43,504 nt of DNA from an uncultured Bacillota bacterium (lineage in GTDB: Bacteria > Bacillota > Clostridia > Peptostreptococcales > Anaerovoracaceae). The stretch is taken from assembly GCA_958448635.1 (NCBI GenBank), contig CAUDEQ010000010.1, positions 1 to 43,504 on the forward strand, read 5' to 3'. Each line of letters opens with the position of its first letter. Position 1 is the first letter of the stretch. Below are positions 31,191 through 38,647 of this stretch, piece after piece. The notes beneath the pieces are model-generated. The model was not told where the DNA came from. It saw only the letters and a program-made list of their open reading frames with translations, and did not search any database. The translations under genes and the position numbers were made by a program.

Positions 31191-31257
31191 AAAAACACTT
31201 GACACATATTGACCTAGGATAGTATACCTTGCCCTTCAGCAGGTGTCAAGTGTTTTT
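31191..31257 (-). terminator. 15-bp perfect inverted repeat, end of the AlkD-like gene
   Basis: AAAAACACTTGACAC (31191-31205) is the exact reverse complement of GTGTCAAGTGTTTTT (31243-31257). The 37-base loop holds the stop of the AlkD-like gene and the ylxM promoter -10. Read leftward the second arm ends in T5, as in a terminator with a large loop. Confidence 0.55.
31221..31249 (-). promoter_or_regulatory. Promoter of the ylxM-ffh-rpsP-khpA-rimM-trmD run
   Basis: Read leftward, TTGACA (31249-31244) and TATACT (31226-31221) are spaced by exactly 17 bases. The -35 element lies inside the last codons of the AlkD-like gene and inside the right arm of the inverted repeat. The start of transcription would be near 31214, about 50 bases before ylxM. 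Confidence 0.75.
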
Positions 31258-32267
31258 ACTTGAAAGATTCGTTTTTTCATCAGCCTCAGCCGGTTTTTCT
31301 GTTCCTCGCTGAGCCTGAAGCTTTCCAAGGCCTTTTGGATGGCCTTGTTATACGTCCAGTCATCCAATGAGCATTCTTCCATAAAAGCCTTCGTCTCGTC
31401 GTAGAATTTCACGAAGCATATGGAAATGAGCCATGCCACTGCCATTTTGACGTAATATCCCTCTTCTCTGTCTTTTCCTTTTACTGCTGCACTGTCATGC
31501 CCATCACATGCATCTGCAGCTGTTTTGCCTATAGAGCCTTCTCCATGTATGCTGCGCTTTTCCGCCGCCTCCATCTGATGACGTGAAACAGCCTCACATA
31601 TTTCAAATATACTCTGAAGGTGTTCCTCATCTATATAGTGATCCAGCAGCATGACAAGACCGAATCTTATTTCGAACTCACCTTCCGACCTCAGATATTT
31701 CCCGAGAAAAGCATACGTCTCCTCAGGATATTTCCTCACCTGCTTGAGCCCTGCACAGAACACATCGCATATTGCCCAGTTGTTTATCTTCGGAGCGAAT
31801 TTCTCTATCAGCGAGAAAAGCTCATCGATGGATATCACCGGCTTCGAGCTGCGGCTGACTGTCCGGGATGCTTTCACCTTTGCCATACCTATTATCATGC
31901 CCTGCAGCATTATCTCTTCATAATATTCATCACCTATGAGCTCTAAAAGCTCCGGCAAATCTCCTGTCCATGCGCCATAAAGCTCTCCGGCGTATTTTCT
32001 GAGAACAGGCACCCTCACTCCGACTATATTATCCTCTCCCGGAACAAGGCCTGTATGAAACTCCCTGTATTTCTCGTCTGCCATGGAAAAGATCCTCTCT
32101 CTTACGGCTTCCGTCGTTAGCCTTTCGGTCGTTATCCCTCCGGTCGTTAGACTTCCGGTCGTTAGCCATCCATTGGTATCTTTCATATCTTCGGTTTTTC
32201 CCATATCTTCGTTGTGTTTCATATCGCTCATTTTCTTTATATTACTCATGTTTTTCATATCACTCAT
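31236..32267 (-). CDS. DNA alkylation repair enzyme, AlkD-like
   Basis: The family domain begins around RERIFSMADEKYREFHTGLVPG and NIVGVRVPVLRKYAGEL, continues with YYEEIMLQGMIIGMAK and KINNWAICDVFCAGLK, and ends at YYVKMAVAWLISICFVKF and DWTYNKAIQKALESFRLSEEQK. AlkD-type proteins are HEAT-like glycosylases that remove N3- and N7-alkyl purines. Start choice is uncertain. An ATG at 32267 (MSDMKNMSNIKKM) has AGG upstream and includes a low-complexity 60-residue head made of repeated MSDMK and LTTGS/LTTGG units. An internal ATG at MADEKYREF has GAGAGG upstream and may be the real start. A low-complexity insert of about 30 residues follows about residue 250. The gene stands alone ahead of ylxM. 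Confidence 0.78.
   Translation of the reverse strand: MSDMKNMSNIKKMSDMKHNEDMGKTEDMKDTNGWLTTGSLTTGGITTERLTTEAVRERIFSMADEKYREFHTGLVPGEDNIVGVRVPVLRKYAGELYGAWTGDLPELLELIGDEYYEEIMLQGMIIGMAKVKASRTVSRSSKPVISIDELFSLIEKFAPKINNWAICDVFCAGLKQVRKYPEETYAFLGKYLRSEGEFEIRFGLVMLLDHYIDEEHLQSIFEICEAVSRHQMEAAEKRSIHGEGSIGKTAADACDGHDSAAVKGKDREEGYYVKMAVAWLISICFVKFYDETKAFMEECSLDDWTYNKAIQKALESFRLSEEQKNRLRLMKKRIFQVKTLDTC
32107..32166. repeat. Four tandem 15-base units near the start of the AlkD-like gene
   Basis: Four imperfect copies of a unit like CTAACGACCGGAAGT lie head to tail and encode LTTGS, LTTGG, ITTER and LTTEA. They are in frame with the AlkD-like gene, and lie before the catalytic domain, so length change would be tolerated. 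Confidence 0.7.
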
Positions 32268-32329
32268 TAGCCTGCCATGGCCTTCATGACCTTCGTAGCT
32301 GCAAATGTGTATAAAATCAAAAAAACAAG

Positions 32330-32484
32330 AAAAATTACACACGAATTTCATTTTTATTTAAATGAATTGACAGGCGAATGTATATTTATGCACAATCCGC
32401 AGCGTTTATGCGCACTTATTCATCGTTTTATTCATTCTGCATGTTCCGGGTGCTTTCAAGCTGCTTTTTCCGTGTGTAATTTTT
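32330..32484. repeat. 14-bp inverted repeat in an AT-rich intergenic region
   Basis: AAAAATTACACACG (32330-32343) and CGTGTGTAATTTTT (32471-32484) are exact reverse complements, with 127 bases between. The enclosed DNA has no ORF of note and repeats the words TTTATGC and TTATTCAT. No matching target duplication is evident outside the arms. The rest of 32352-32667 is AT-rich intergenic DNA, with palindromic ATCAGCTGAT (32576-32585) followed by T7. Confidence 0.55.
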
Positions 32485-32667
32485 TTCATTTTATCTAAAA
32501 TATACACATTATTGTTACCGCCCCACTTATACATTACCACGGCTCAGCCATGACAGCTGCCATTATACGTTTTATCAGCTGATTTTTTTCTTTTATGTTG
32601 CATTTACCACATACTTGTGCCATTAATTATATTAGAATCAGCTCATAAAGACAAGGAGGATTCAGAT

Positions 32668-33165
32668 ATGAGACGTGTTGACAGAGAAATGGACAGAGAT
32701 TTTGCACTTATGGTCGTGGACAAATGCGAGTATGCCACCATCGCCATGACAGACACAGATGGGCTTCCATACTGTCTGCCGATAACCATCGCCCGCGATA
32801 AGGACACCATATATTTTCATACCGCAAAGGAAGGCAAAAAAACAGATGCTCTGAAAAACAGCCCTGCCGTATGCATGAGCTGTGTCGGCGACACACTGCG
32901 GGCCACCGATAAATTCACCACCGAATTCGAGTCTGCTGTCATCAGAGGAAACGCCTGTGAGGTCACAGACGACGATGAAAAGATCCATGCTCTCAGGCTC
33001 ATATGCCAGCGACACACTCCTGCCAACATGGAGCAGTTCGATGCAGCCATAGAAAAGAGCCTTGCGCGTACAGGCGTATGGAAAATAGATATTGCCGAAA
33101 TAACGGGAAAGAGAAAGAAATACGACAGCAGCGGCAAGGAAATGAAGTTCGGTCGCATGGAATAA
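32668..33165 (+). CDS. Pyridoxamine 5'-phosphate oxidase-like (NimA-type) protein
   Basis: The ATG at 32668 (MRRVDREMDRDFALM) has AAGGAGG upstream; the frame upstream is not used. The 165-residue split-barrel protein shows VVDKCEYATIAMTDTDGLPYCLPITIA, TIYFHTAKEGKKTDALKNSPAVCM and FESAVIRGNACEVTDD. This matches the FMN-binding PNPOx-like family that includes 5-nitroimidazole reductase (NimA)-type proteins. Not every member reduces nitroimidazoles, so this is a family call. It is followed 40 bases later by a ferredoxin gene on the same strand, a plausible electron donor. Confidence 0.88.
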   Translation: MRRVDREMDRDFALMVVDKCEYATIAMTDTDGLPYCLPITIARDKDTIYFHTAKEGKKTDALKNSPAVCMSCVGDTLRATDKFTTEFESAVIRGNACEVTDDDEKIHALRLICQRHTPANMEQFDAAIEKSLARTGVWKIDIAEITGKRKKYDSSGKEMKFGRME

Positions 33166-33205
33166 ACGCTGCGATATGATTCCACATCAGAAAAGGAGAA
33201 TAACG

Positions 33206-33889
33206 ATGATAAGAAAAATAATAAAGATAGACGAAGAAAAATGCAACGGCTGCGGACTTTGCGCAGAAGCATGCCACGAAGGCGCCATAGGAATGATTGA
33301 CGGAAAGGCCAGGCTTCTCAGAGATGATTACTGCGACGGGCTTGGAGACTGTCTACCGGCATGTCCCGTAGATGCCATTTCATTTGAAGAGCGTGAAGCC
33401 GCCGCCTACGATGAGGAAGCAGTCAAGGCGCATATGGCAGAGCGGGCATCTGCATGCGGCACAGGCTGCCCCGGCTCACAGTCGAGAGCCGTATCACAGA
33501 CGGAGGCCGCATCATCGGCTGAAATACCAAGTGCGCTGACTCACTGGCCTGTTCAGATCAAGCTTGCACCCATCAGTGCCCCATATTTTGACGAAGCGGA
33601 TCTGCTGATCGCAGCAGACTGCTGTGCCTATTCCTTCGGCAATTTCCACGGCAGGTTCATGGACGGCAAGAAAACTCTCATAGGCTGCCCTAAGCTTGAC
33701 ATGACGGACTACTCTGAAAAGCTCACCGAGATCATCAGGCAAAACAACATCAAAAGCATCACCGTGACGAGAATGGAAGTGCCATGCTGCGGAGGTATGG
33801 AATACGCAGCAAAGCAGGCTCTTGAAAACAGCGGCAAGTCTCTCCCTCTGGAGGTCATCACCATAGGTATCGACGGGAGCATCAAATAG
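33206..33889 (+). CDS. 2[4Fe-4S] ferredoxin with C-terminal Cys-rich domain
   Basis: The ATG at 33206 (MIRKIIKIDEEKC) is behind AAAGGAG; the frame upstream is leader. The 227-residue protein has two ferredoxin motifs, CNGCGLCAEACHEGAI (about residues 12-27) and CDGLGDCLPACPVDAI (about 43-58). A linker with CGTGCPG follows, then a conserved C-terminal domain with AADCCAYSFGNFHGRFM, LIGCPKLD and MEVPCCGGMEYAA. This C-terminal domain is typical of the ATP-binding or ferredoxin-like proteins found widely in anaerobes (iron-sulphur proteins of unknown partner). It lies downstream of the NimA-like gene and ends before a bidirectional terminator. Confidence 0.88.
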   Translation: MIRKIIKIDEEKCNGCGLCAEACHEGAIGMIDGKARLLRDDYCDGLGDCLPACPVDAISFEEREAAAYDEEAVKAHMAERASACGTGCPGSQSRAVSQTEAASSAEIPSALTHWPVQIKLAPISAPYFDEADLLIAADCCAYSFGNFHGRFMDGKKTLIGCPKLDMTDYSEKLTEIIRQNNIKSITVTRMEVPCCGGMEYAAKQALENSGKSLPLEVITIGIDGSIK

Positions 33890-33953
33890 ATCGTCGTCTG
33901 AATACCTGCGAGCTATCTCCTTGAAAATCATTCTCCCTTATAATACAACCACA

Positions 33954-33993
33954 AAAGCCGGGTGATCAGATCATATTCTGACCACCCGGCTTT
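33954..33993. terminator. Bidirectional terminator
   Basis: AAAGCCGGGTG (33954-33964) and CACCCGGCTTT (33983-33993) pair perfectly, with an inner TCAGA/TCTGA pair. It serves the rightward ferredoxin gene and the leftward nad-DUF554 run, which converge here. Confidence 0.85.
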
Positions 33994-34011
33994 CATATTC
34001 GTTATCGTCCG

Positions 34012-34686
34012 TTATCCGACTATCAGACACCAAATCACAGGCACGGCCAGCGCCGGCAGCATGTTCAGCGTCTTGCAGTCCTTCAGCTCCAGAATTGAAA
34101 GTCCTGAGCTTACGATGAGTATACCTCCAACGATGGAAAGCTCAGTCATCATCGGCTCTGTTATAAAATCTCCCAGCAGCAGCGTAAGACCGAATATGCT
34201 GCCCTGCCAGCAGAAAAGTATAGCCGCAGTTACCATTATCCCTATGCCGTATGTGGACGCCAGCACCGTAGCTGTGACGAAATCCAGCGTGGCATTGGTG
34301 AACAGAAATGTATGATCCTGATAGAGGGCGCTCTGAACAGGACCCAGTATGGACAGAGTTCCCACGCAGAACAGCAGCGCTCCCGTTATTATTCCCTGGC
34401 CAAGCCTGGCGTCGCCTGCCTTGCCTGCCGAAAGCCTTCCTATGCGATCATCCAGCTTCAATATGGTCCCTATGAGGCTTCCCAGAGCCAGACTGGCTAT
34501 GAAAAGCACCGGATATTTGCTGTCCGGCATATTCTGTACCACGGCATTTATGCCAAGACCCAGAGCCGCCAGCCCCATGGCTGTGAACAGCCCCTTGCTG
34601 TACTCTTCCTTGATTACCTTTTTTACCAGACCTCCCAGAAGGCTTCCCGCTATGATTAGTCCTGCGTTTACAAATGTCCCTATCAT
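34012..34686 (-). CDS. DUF554 family integral membrane protein
   Basis: The ATG at 34686 (MIGTFVNAGLIIAGSLLGG) has GAGGT upstream; codons before it are untranslated. The 224-residue protein has about seven membrane segments and the conserved GTFVNAGLIIAGSLLGGLVK start, LGSLIGTILKLDDRIG and FCVGTLSILGPVQSAL. The DUF554 (YdfK/YqgA) family is of unknown function; a transporter is usually guessed. It lies seven bases after niaR, so it belongs to the nadB-nadC-niaR transcript. Because NiaR regulons in Bacillota contain niacin transporters, uptake of a pyridine precursor is a possible role (inference). Confidence 0.88.
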   Translation of the reverse strand: MIGTFVNAGLIIAGSLLGGLVKKVIKEEYSKGLFTAMGLAALGLGINAVVQNMPDSKYPVLFIASLALGSLIGTILKLDDRIGRLSAGKAGDARLGQGIITGALLFCVGTLSILGPVQSALYQDHTFLFTNATLDFVTATVLASTYGIGIMVTAAILFCWQGSIFGLTLLLGDFITEPMMTELSIVGGILIVSSGLSILELKDCKTLNMLPALAVPVIWCLIVG

Positions 34687-34693
34687 TTTTACC

Positions 34694-35236
34694 TCAAAAT
34701 TCCACCGGCTCGTAGTCCTGCAGCTTTGCAAGAAAGCCCTTCTGATCCAGCTTTTCCTGTATTATATCCAGAAGCTGCACGCTGTCAGCGAGTACCGTAT
34801 GATAATGATATCCGGACGTTACGTTCATCAACAGATTGGATTTTCCCGAAGCTATCTTTTCCATGAAATGCTCAATATCCAGCCTCGATCTGATATCCAT
34901 ATCAGCTCTGAGAACGCCATATGCCTTATGATATACGAACACATCCTTGACATATCCGCCCAGATCGACTATCAGTCCCAGCTCCTCCTCCACCTGCTCT
35001 TCCTTGTGGATGACTTTGAACACACGGCTTATGCGCTGTCCCGACTGGATCAGATAGCCCTGATTCATAGATAGTATATCATTACCTGAAGCTCTCAGCA
35101 ATGCTATATCCTGAACAATTATCTGCCTGCTGACATCCAGCTGCTTCGCCAGGGAAATCCCCGACACAGGCTCACGCCTTTCCGCCAGTATCCTGAGTAT
35201 CGCTTCTCTTCTTTCTACTGCTTTCATCCCTTTCAT
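34694..35236 (-). CDS. niaR: Transcription repressor NiaR (HTH plus 3H domain)
   Basis: The 180-residue protein has an N-terminal HTH_11 domain (RREAILRILAERREPVSGISLAKQLDVSRQIIVQDIALLRASG) and a 3H domain with three conserved histidines, seen in FVYHKAYG, DIEHFMEK and TSGYHYHTVLADS. The 3H domain binds niacin with a metal, making the protein a repressor of NAD biosynthesis genes when niacin is present. It lies 16 bases after nadC. A dyad over the nadB -35 is the probable target. The start could also be the ATG three codons later. Confidence 0.92.
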   Translation of the reverse strand: MKGMKAVERREAILRILAERREPVSGISLAKQLDVSRQIIVQDIALLRASGNDILSMNQGYLIQSGQRISRVFKVIHKEEQVEEELGLIVDLGGYVKDVFVYHKAYGVLRADMDIRSRLDIEHFMEKIASGKSNLLMNVTSGYHYHTVLADSVQLLDIIQEKLDQKGFLAKLQDYEPVEF

Positions 35237-35252
35237 CTATCCGCCCCCAATC

Positions 35253-36107
35253 CTATATTCTGTGTAGATTTTTCAGAGAGATATCAAGTATGGGCGCCGA
35301 ATGCGTCAACGCACCGCTGCTGATATAGTCCACGCCCAGATCCGCAAGCGCTGCGATATTGTCTCTGGTCACGTTTCCTGAGACCTCCGTCTCAGCCCTT
35401 CCGTCGATGAAGCTGACAGCCTCCCTCATGCTCTCGTAATCCATGTTATCCAGCATGATAATATCGGCTCCCGCCTCCACAGCCTCCTTTACCATATCCA
35501 TGCTCTCGACCTCAACCTCGATCCTGCGCATGAAGCCGGAGTACTCTCTGGCCATCTCAACTGCCCTTTTTACACTGCCGGCAGCCCCTATATGATTGTC
35601 CTTCAGCATGACTCCGTCAGACAGATTATACCTGTGATTTCCGCCTCCACCCATTTTCACGGCATATTTTTCAAATATGCGGTTGTTGGGAGTTGTCTTG
35701 CGCGTATCCACCAGCCTTGTGGACGTGCCCTGCAGCTTTTCAGCCATCTCCCTCGTATATGTGGCTATACCGCTCATTCTCTGAAGATAGTTCAGCGCCG
35801 TCCTCTCTCCGCACAGAAGCACCCTGATATCTCCTCTGAGCCTTGCCAACAGCTGTCCGGTCTTTACATCATCGCCATCCTCTGCGAAGAGCTCAACGGA
35901 CACGTCATCATCCAACAGCCTAAATACCCTCTCGAAGATCTGTAGACCGCATATGACTCCGTCCTCCTTGCAGATCAGCTCCGCTTCTCCCGGCTGAGCC
36001 TGCCGCATGACGCTGTTGGCCGACACATCTTCACTGGTTATATCCTCCCTCAAAGCGCTCATAATTAGCGGATCCACGTTCAGCTTCAGCGTCACCTTAT
36101 CGAACAT
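35253..36107 (-). CDS. nadC: Nicotinate-nucleotide (quinolinate) phosphoribosyltransferase
   Basis: The 284-residue protein shows REDITSEDVSANS, ALNYLQRMSGIATYT, the PRPP and quinolinate-binding RLVDTRKTTPNNRIFEKYAV and GGGGNHRYNLSDGVMLKDNHI, then VEVESMDMVKEAVEAGADIIMLDNM and DYISSGALTHSAPILDISL. It converts quinolinate and PRPP to nicotinate mononucleotide. The start overlaps the nadB stop by 11 bases. Genes nadB, nadC and niaR are one transcript. Confidence 0.96.
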   Translation of the reverse strand: MFDKVTLKLNVDPLIMSALREDITSEDVSANSVMRQAQPGEAELICKEDGVICGLQIFERVFRLLDDDVSVELFAEDGDDVKTGQLLARLRGDIRVLLCGERTALNYLQRMSGIATYTREMAEKLQGTSTRLVDTRKTTPNNRIFEKYAVKMGGGGNHRYNLSDGVMLKDNHIGAAGSVKRAVEMAREYSGFMRRIEVEVESMDMVKEAVEAGADIIMLDNMDYESMREAVSFIDGRAETEVSGNVTRDNIAALADLGVDYISSGALTHSAPILDISLKNLHRI

Positions 36108-37407
36108 CGTTTTTTCTCCTCTCCTTCGACATTTCTTCTATCTTGTTTAGCACGAGATGCTTGTATTCCTCCGCCAGCGCATCCTGGTCCTCGTACATCC
36201 CCAGATCCACATCCGGAAGACCGTCGTCCCTTCCTGCCGGCGATCTTTTCATCGCCATATCATGAGCCGCACGTCCTGCGAACACAAGACTTTCCAACAG
36301 CGAGTTGCTGGCAAGTCTGTTTTTTCCGTGAACTCCGTTGCACGCCGTTTCACCCACGGCATACAGTCCTTCCATGGATGTCCTGCTTTCGTGATCCACC
36401 TTGATGCCTCCCATGAAGTAATGCTGCGCCGGAACTACAGGTATGCATTCCTTTGTGACATCGTATCCCATTTTCATGCAATGCTCGGCGATATTGGGAA
36501 AATGACTCTTTATTTCCTCTTCGGGAATCAATCTCATATCCTCCCAGACGAACTCCGTTCCGTCCTCCTGCATCTGTCGGCGGATGGCGCTGGTCAATCG
36601 ATCTCTGGGCATCAGCTCGTCTGCAAAGCGCTCCATATCCTTATTGTAAAGGTGTGCGCCTTCGCCTCTCACCGATTCGGAAATCAGAAAGCTCCTGCCC
36701 TCTTCCTCCGAGTAAAGCGTCGTGGGGTGAATCTGTATATAGTCCATATCCTTGCATTCAACACCGTGCTTTATAGCTATGGCTATGGCGTCTCCAGTGA
36801 GATGTCTGAAGTTCGTGGAGTGCCGGTACAGCCCTCCGATTCCTCCGCATGCCAGCACCACCTCTTCGGCCTCCACCGTCTCAAGGCTGCCGTCGCTCAT
36901 TCTTATGACAGCACCTGCACACCTGCCGTCCTTTTCGATGATGTCCACCAGAGTCGTATACTCCATCATGGTTATATTCTCTCTCCTGCACGCCTCCGCC
37001 AAAAGCTTGCTGGTTATCTCCTTACCCGTGATATCCTCATGGAAAAGCACACGTTCCGCAGAGTGTGCGCCTTCTCTTGTAAAGGCCAGGGCTCCGTCCT
37101 CATCTCTCTCAAAATCCACGCCGTATCCCAGAAGATCCTTCACCACATCGCGGGAGGACCTTATCATTATCTCAACAGATCTGCAATCGTTTTCATAATG
37201 ACCTGCCCTCAGTGTATCCTCAAAATAATCGTCAAAATCATCGTCGTCCCTCATCATGCACATGCCGCCCTGGGCGAGGTACGAATCGTTGCTCTCCAAA
37301 TCGGACTTGGTGATGACGAGTATCTTTTTCTCTGCAGGCAGCTTAAGGGCGCAGTACAGTCCCGAACAGCCGCTTCCTGCGATAAAAATATCTGTTTTCA
37401 TTGTCAT
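36097..37407 (-). CDS. nadB: L-aspartate oxidase
   Basis: I choose the ATG at 37407 (MTMKTDIFIAGSGCSGLY), preceded by AGGA at seven bases; an upstream frame start has no ribosome site. The 436-residue flavoprotein shows the FAD dinucleotide fold FIAGSGCSGLYCAL, the SLAQGG-like LAQGGMCMMRD, CGGIGGLYRHSTN, YIQIHPTTLY and PRDRLTSAIRRQM, then GIKVDHESRTSMEGLYAVGETACNGVHGKNRLASNSLLESLVFAG-type blocks. It oxidises L-aspartate to iminoaspartate; in anaerobes fumarate is the likely acceptor. Its product goes to NadA, which is divergent. The protein is somewhat shorter than the E. coli enzyme at its C-terminus (no long tail). Confidence 0.95.
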   Translation of the reverse strand: MTMKTDIFIAGSGCSGLYCALKLPAEKKILVITKSDLESNDSYLAQGGMCMMRDDDDFDDYFEDTLRAGHYENDCRSVEIMIRSSRDVVKDLLGYGVDFERDEDGALAFTREGAHSAERVLFHEDITGKEITSKLLAEACRRENITMMEYTTLVDIIEKDGRCAGAVIRMSDGSLETVEAEEVVLACGGIGGLYRHSTNFRHLTGDAIAIAIKHGVECKDMDYIQIHPTTLYSEEEGRSFLISESVRGEGAHLYNKDMERFADELMPRDRLTSAIRRQMQEDGTEFVWEDMRLIPEEEIKSHFPNIAEHCMKMGYDVTKECIPVVPAQHYFMGGIKVDHESRTSMEGLYAVGETACNGVHGKNRLASNSLLESLVFAGRAAHDMAMKRSPAGRDDGLPDVDLGMYEDQDALAEEYKHLVLNKIEEMSKERRKNDVR

Positions 37408-37459
37408 ATGTTTTTCCTGTTCTTTGAAATAATTATAGCATTGATTTCCGTTGACGGGT

Positions 37460-37496
37460 AGTATACCACAAAAGTTATCAGCTGACAAGACAGCTG
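37460..37496 (-). promoter_or_regulatory. nadB promoter with overlapping dyad (candidate NiaR operator)
   Basis: Read leftward, TTGTCA (37488-37483) and TATACT (37465-37460) are spaced by 17 bases. The dyad CAGCTG-N6-CAGCTG (37479-37496) covers the -35 element. A NiaR dimer bound here would block nadB. Assignment to NiaR is inference from position. Confidence 0.6.
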
Positions 37497-37521
37497 TATA
37501 TATAAATAATTTGCATTTGTA

Positions 37522-37550
37522 TTGACACCTGAGGGAGACAGAGATATAAT
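37522..37550 (+). promoter_or_regulatory. nadA promoter
   Basis: TTGACA (37522-37527) and TATAAT (37545-37550) are perfect hexamers spaced by 17 bases, 49 bases before the nadA ATG. The spacer holds CACCTGAGGGAGACAG, which has a CCTG word in common with reported NiaR sites but no clean dyad. Confidence 0.75.
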
Positions 37551-37598
37551 TTTCCTTAACTGCTGTGCCGGTAAGGCGTTAATACATTGGAGGAAAAC

Positions 37599-38519
37599 AT
37601 GAATACAAGAGAAATGCAGGATGAGATCCTGCGTCTGAAAAAGGAAAATGATATATGCATTCTGGTTCATGCATATCAGAGTCACGATATATGGGAGATC
37701 GCAGACTACATGGGAGATTCCTACGGCCTCAGCCTCAAGGCTGCCGATGCTCCACAGAAGACCATAATAATGTGCGGAGTCCGCTTCATGGCGGAAACAG
37801 TAAAGATCCTGGCACCCGATAAGAAGGTGATCCTGGCGAATCCTCAGGCCTCCTGTGCCATGGCGGACCAGCTGGATGTGCATAAGCTGGCTGAAATCAA
37901 GGAGCAGTATCCGGATCATGCTGTGGTAGCGTATATAAACACTACCTCGGAGCTGAAGACAATCTGCGACGTCTGCGTAACATCATCATCAGCTCCAACT
38001 GTTATAAGCAACATGGATGCCGAAAATATCCTCTTCGTTCCCGACAGAAATCTAGGCTCATGGATAGCTGCAAAGCTTCCTGACAAAAACATAAAGCTCA
38101 TCGACGGATGCTGTCCCGTACACGCTCACAATATAACTGCCGAAGCAGTCGAGGAAGCAAAAAAACTTCATCCCGATGCGCTGCTGCTGGTGCATCCCGA
38201 ATCCCTCGCCCAGGTCACTGCCATGGCTGATTATACAGGCAGCACCACAGGCATCATGGAATACGCCGGAAAAAGCGACGCAAAAGAATTTCTCATCGCT
38301 ACGGAAAACAGCATAGTGCAGCACCTGCAGTTCCAATACCCGGACAAGAAATTCTACCCTGTCAGCAAGGGCTGCGTATGCGACGACATGAGACTCACCA
38401 CTCTGGCCGACGTTTGCCAGTGCGTCAAGGGCATCGCAGGCGAGGAGATCATACTGCCTGATGATGTGATGGAAAAGGCACGCAGATGCATCGACACCAT
38501 GATAGAGCTGGGAAAATAG
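37599..38519 (+). CDS. nadA: Quinolinate synthase A
   Basis: The ATG at 37599 (MNTREMQDEILRLKKEND) has GGAGG upstream; a TTG four codons earlier overlaps that site. The 306-residue protein has three [4Fe-4S] cysteines, seen in IIMCGVRFMAETVKIL, CDVCVTSSSAPTV and GCVCDDMRLTTL, together with ILVHAYQSHDIWEIADYMGDSYGLS, FVPDRNLGSWIA and VHPESLAQVTAMADYTGSTTGIM. It condenses iminoaspartate and dihydroxyacetone phosphate to quinolinate. It is divergent from nadB with a shared regulatory region. Confidence 0.96.
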   Translation: MNTREMQDEILRLKKENDICILVHAYQSHDIWEIADYMGDSYGLSLKAADAPQKTIIMCGVRFMAETVKILAPDKKVILANPQASCAMADQLDVHKLAEIKEQYPDHAVVAYINTTSELKTICDVCVTSSSAPTVISNMDAENILFVPDRNLGSWIAAKLPDKNIKLIDGCCPVHAHNITAEAVEEAKKLHPDALLLVHPESLAQVTAMADYTGSTTGIMEYAGKSDAKEFLIATENSIVQHLQFQYPDKKFYPVSKGCVCDDMRLTTLADVCQCVKGIAGEEIILPDDVMEKARRCIDTMIELGK

Positions 38520-38549
38520 TTGTAACGACGCCTTAAAATATTGTATAAT
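38520..38549 (+). promoter_or_regulatory. Candidate promoter of the thioesterase gene
   Basis: TTGTAA (38520-38525) and TATAAT (38544-38549) are spaced by 18 bases. The leader holds a near-duplicate of the ribosome-site region: ATATGGTTAAAGGGAG (38551-38566) and ATATAGTTAAAAGGAG (38625-38640), with only two mismatches. Confidence 0.5.
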
Positions 38550-38647
38550 TATATGGTTAAAGGGAGAGCGGATATTCTCACGCATCGACGGAGGATCGCC
38601 GCTTTGCTTAAAAACCATGTAAGCATATAGTTAAAAGGAGGGGTCAG

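Noticed and set aside
32549..32585. NiaR-type site upstream of the NimA-like gene (GACAGCTG and TATCAGCTGA)
   Set aside because: It shares CAGCTG words with the nadB dyad but the spacing differs and the gene has no NAD-synthesis role; CAGCTG is a common palindrome.
36157..37461. 434-codon frame opposite nadB
   Set aside because: Antisense shadow of nadB; its composition follows the reverse complement of a strongly coding gene and no motif is visible.
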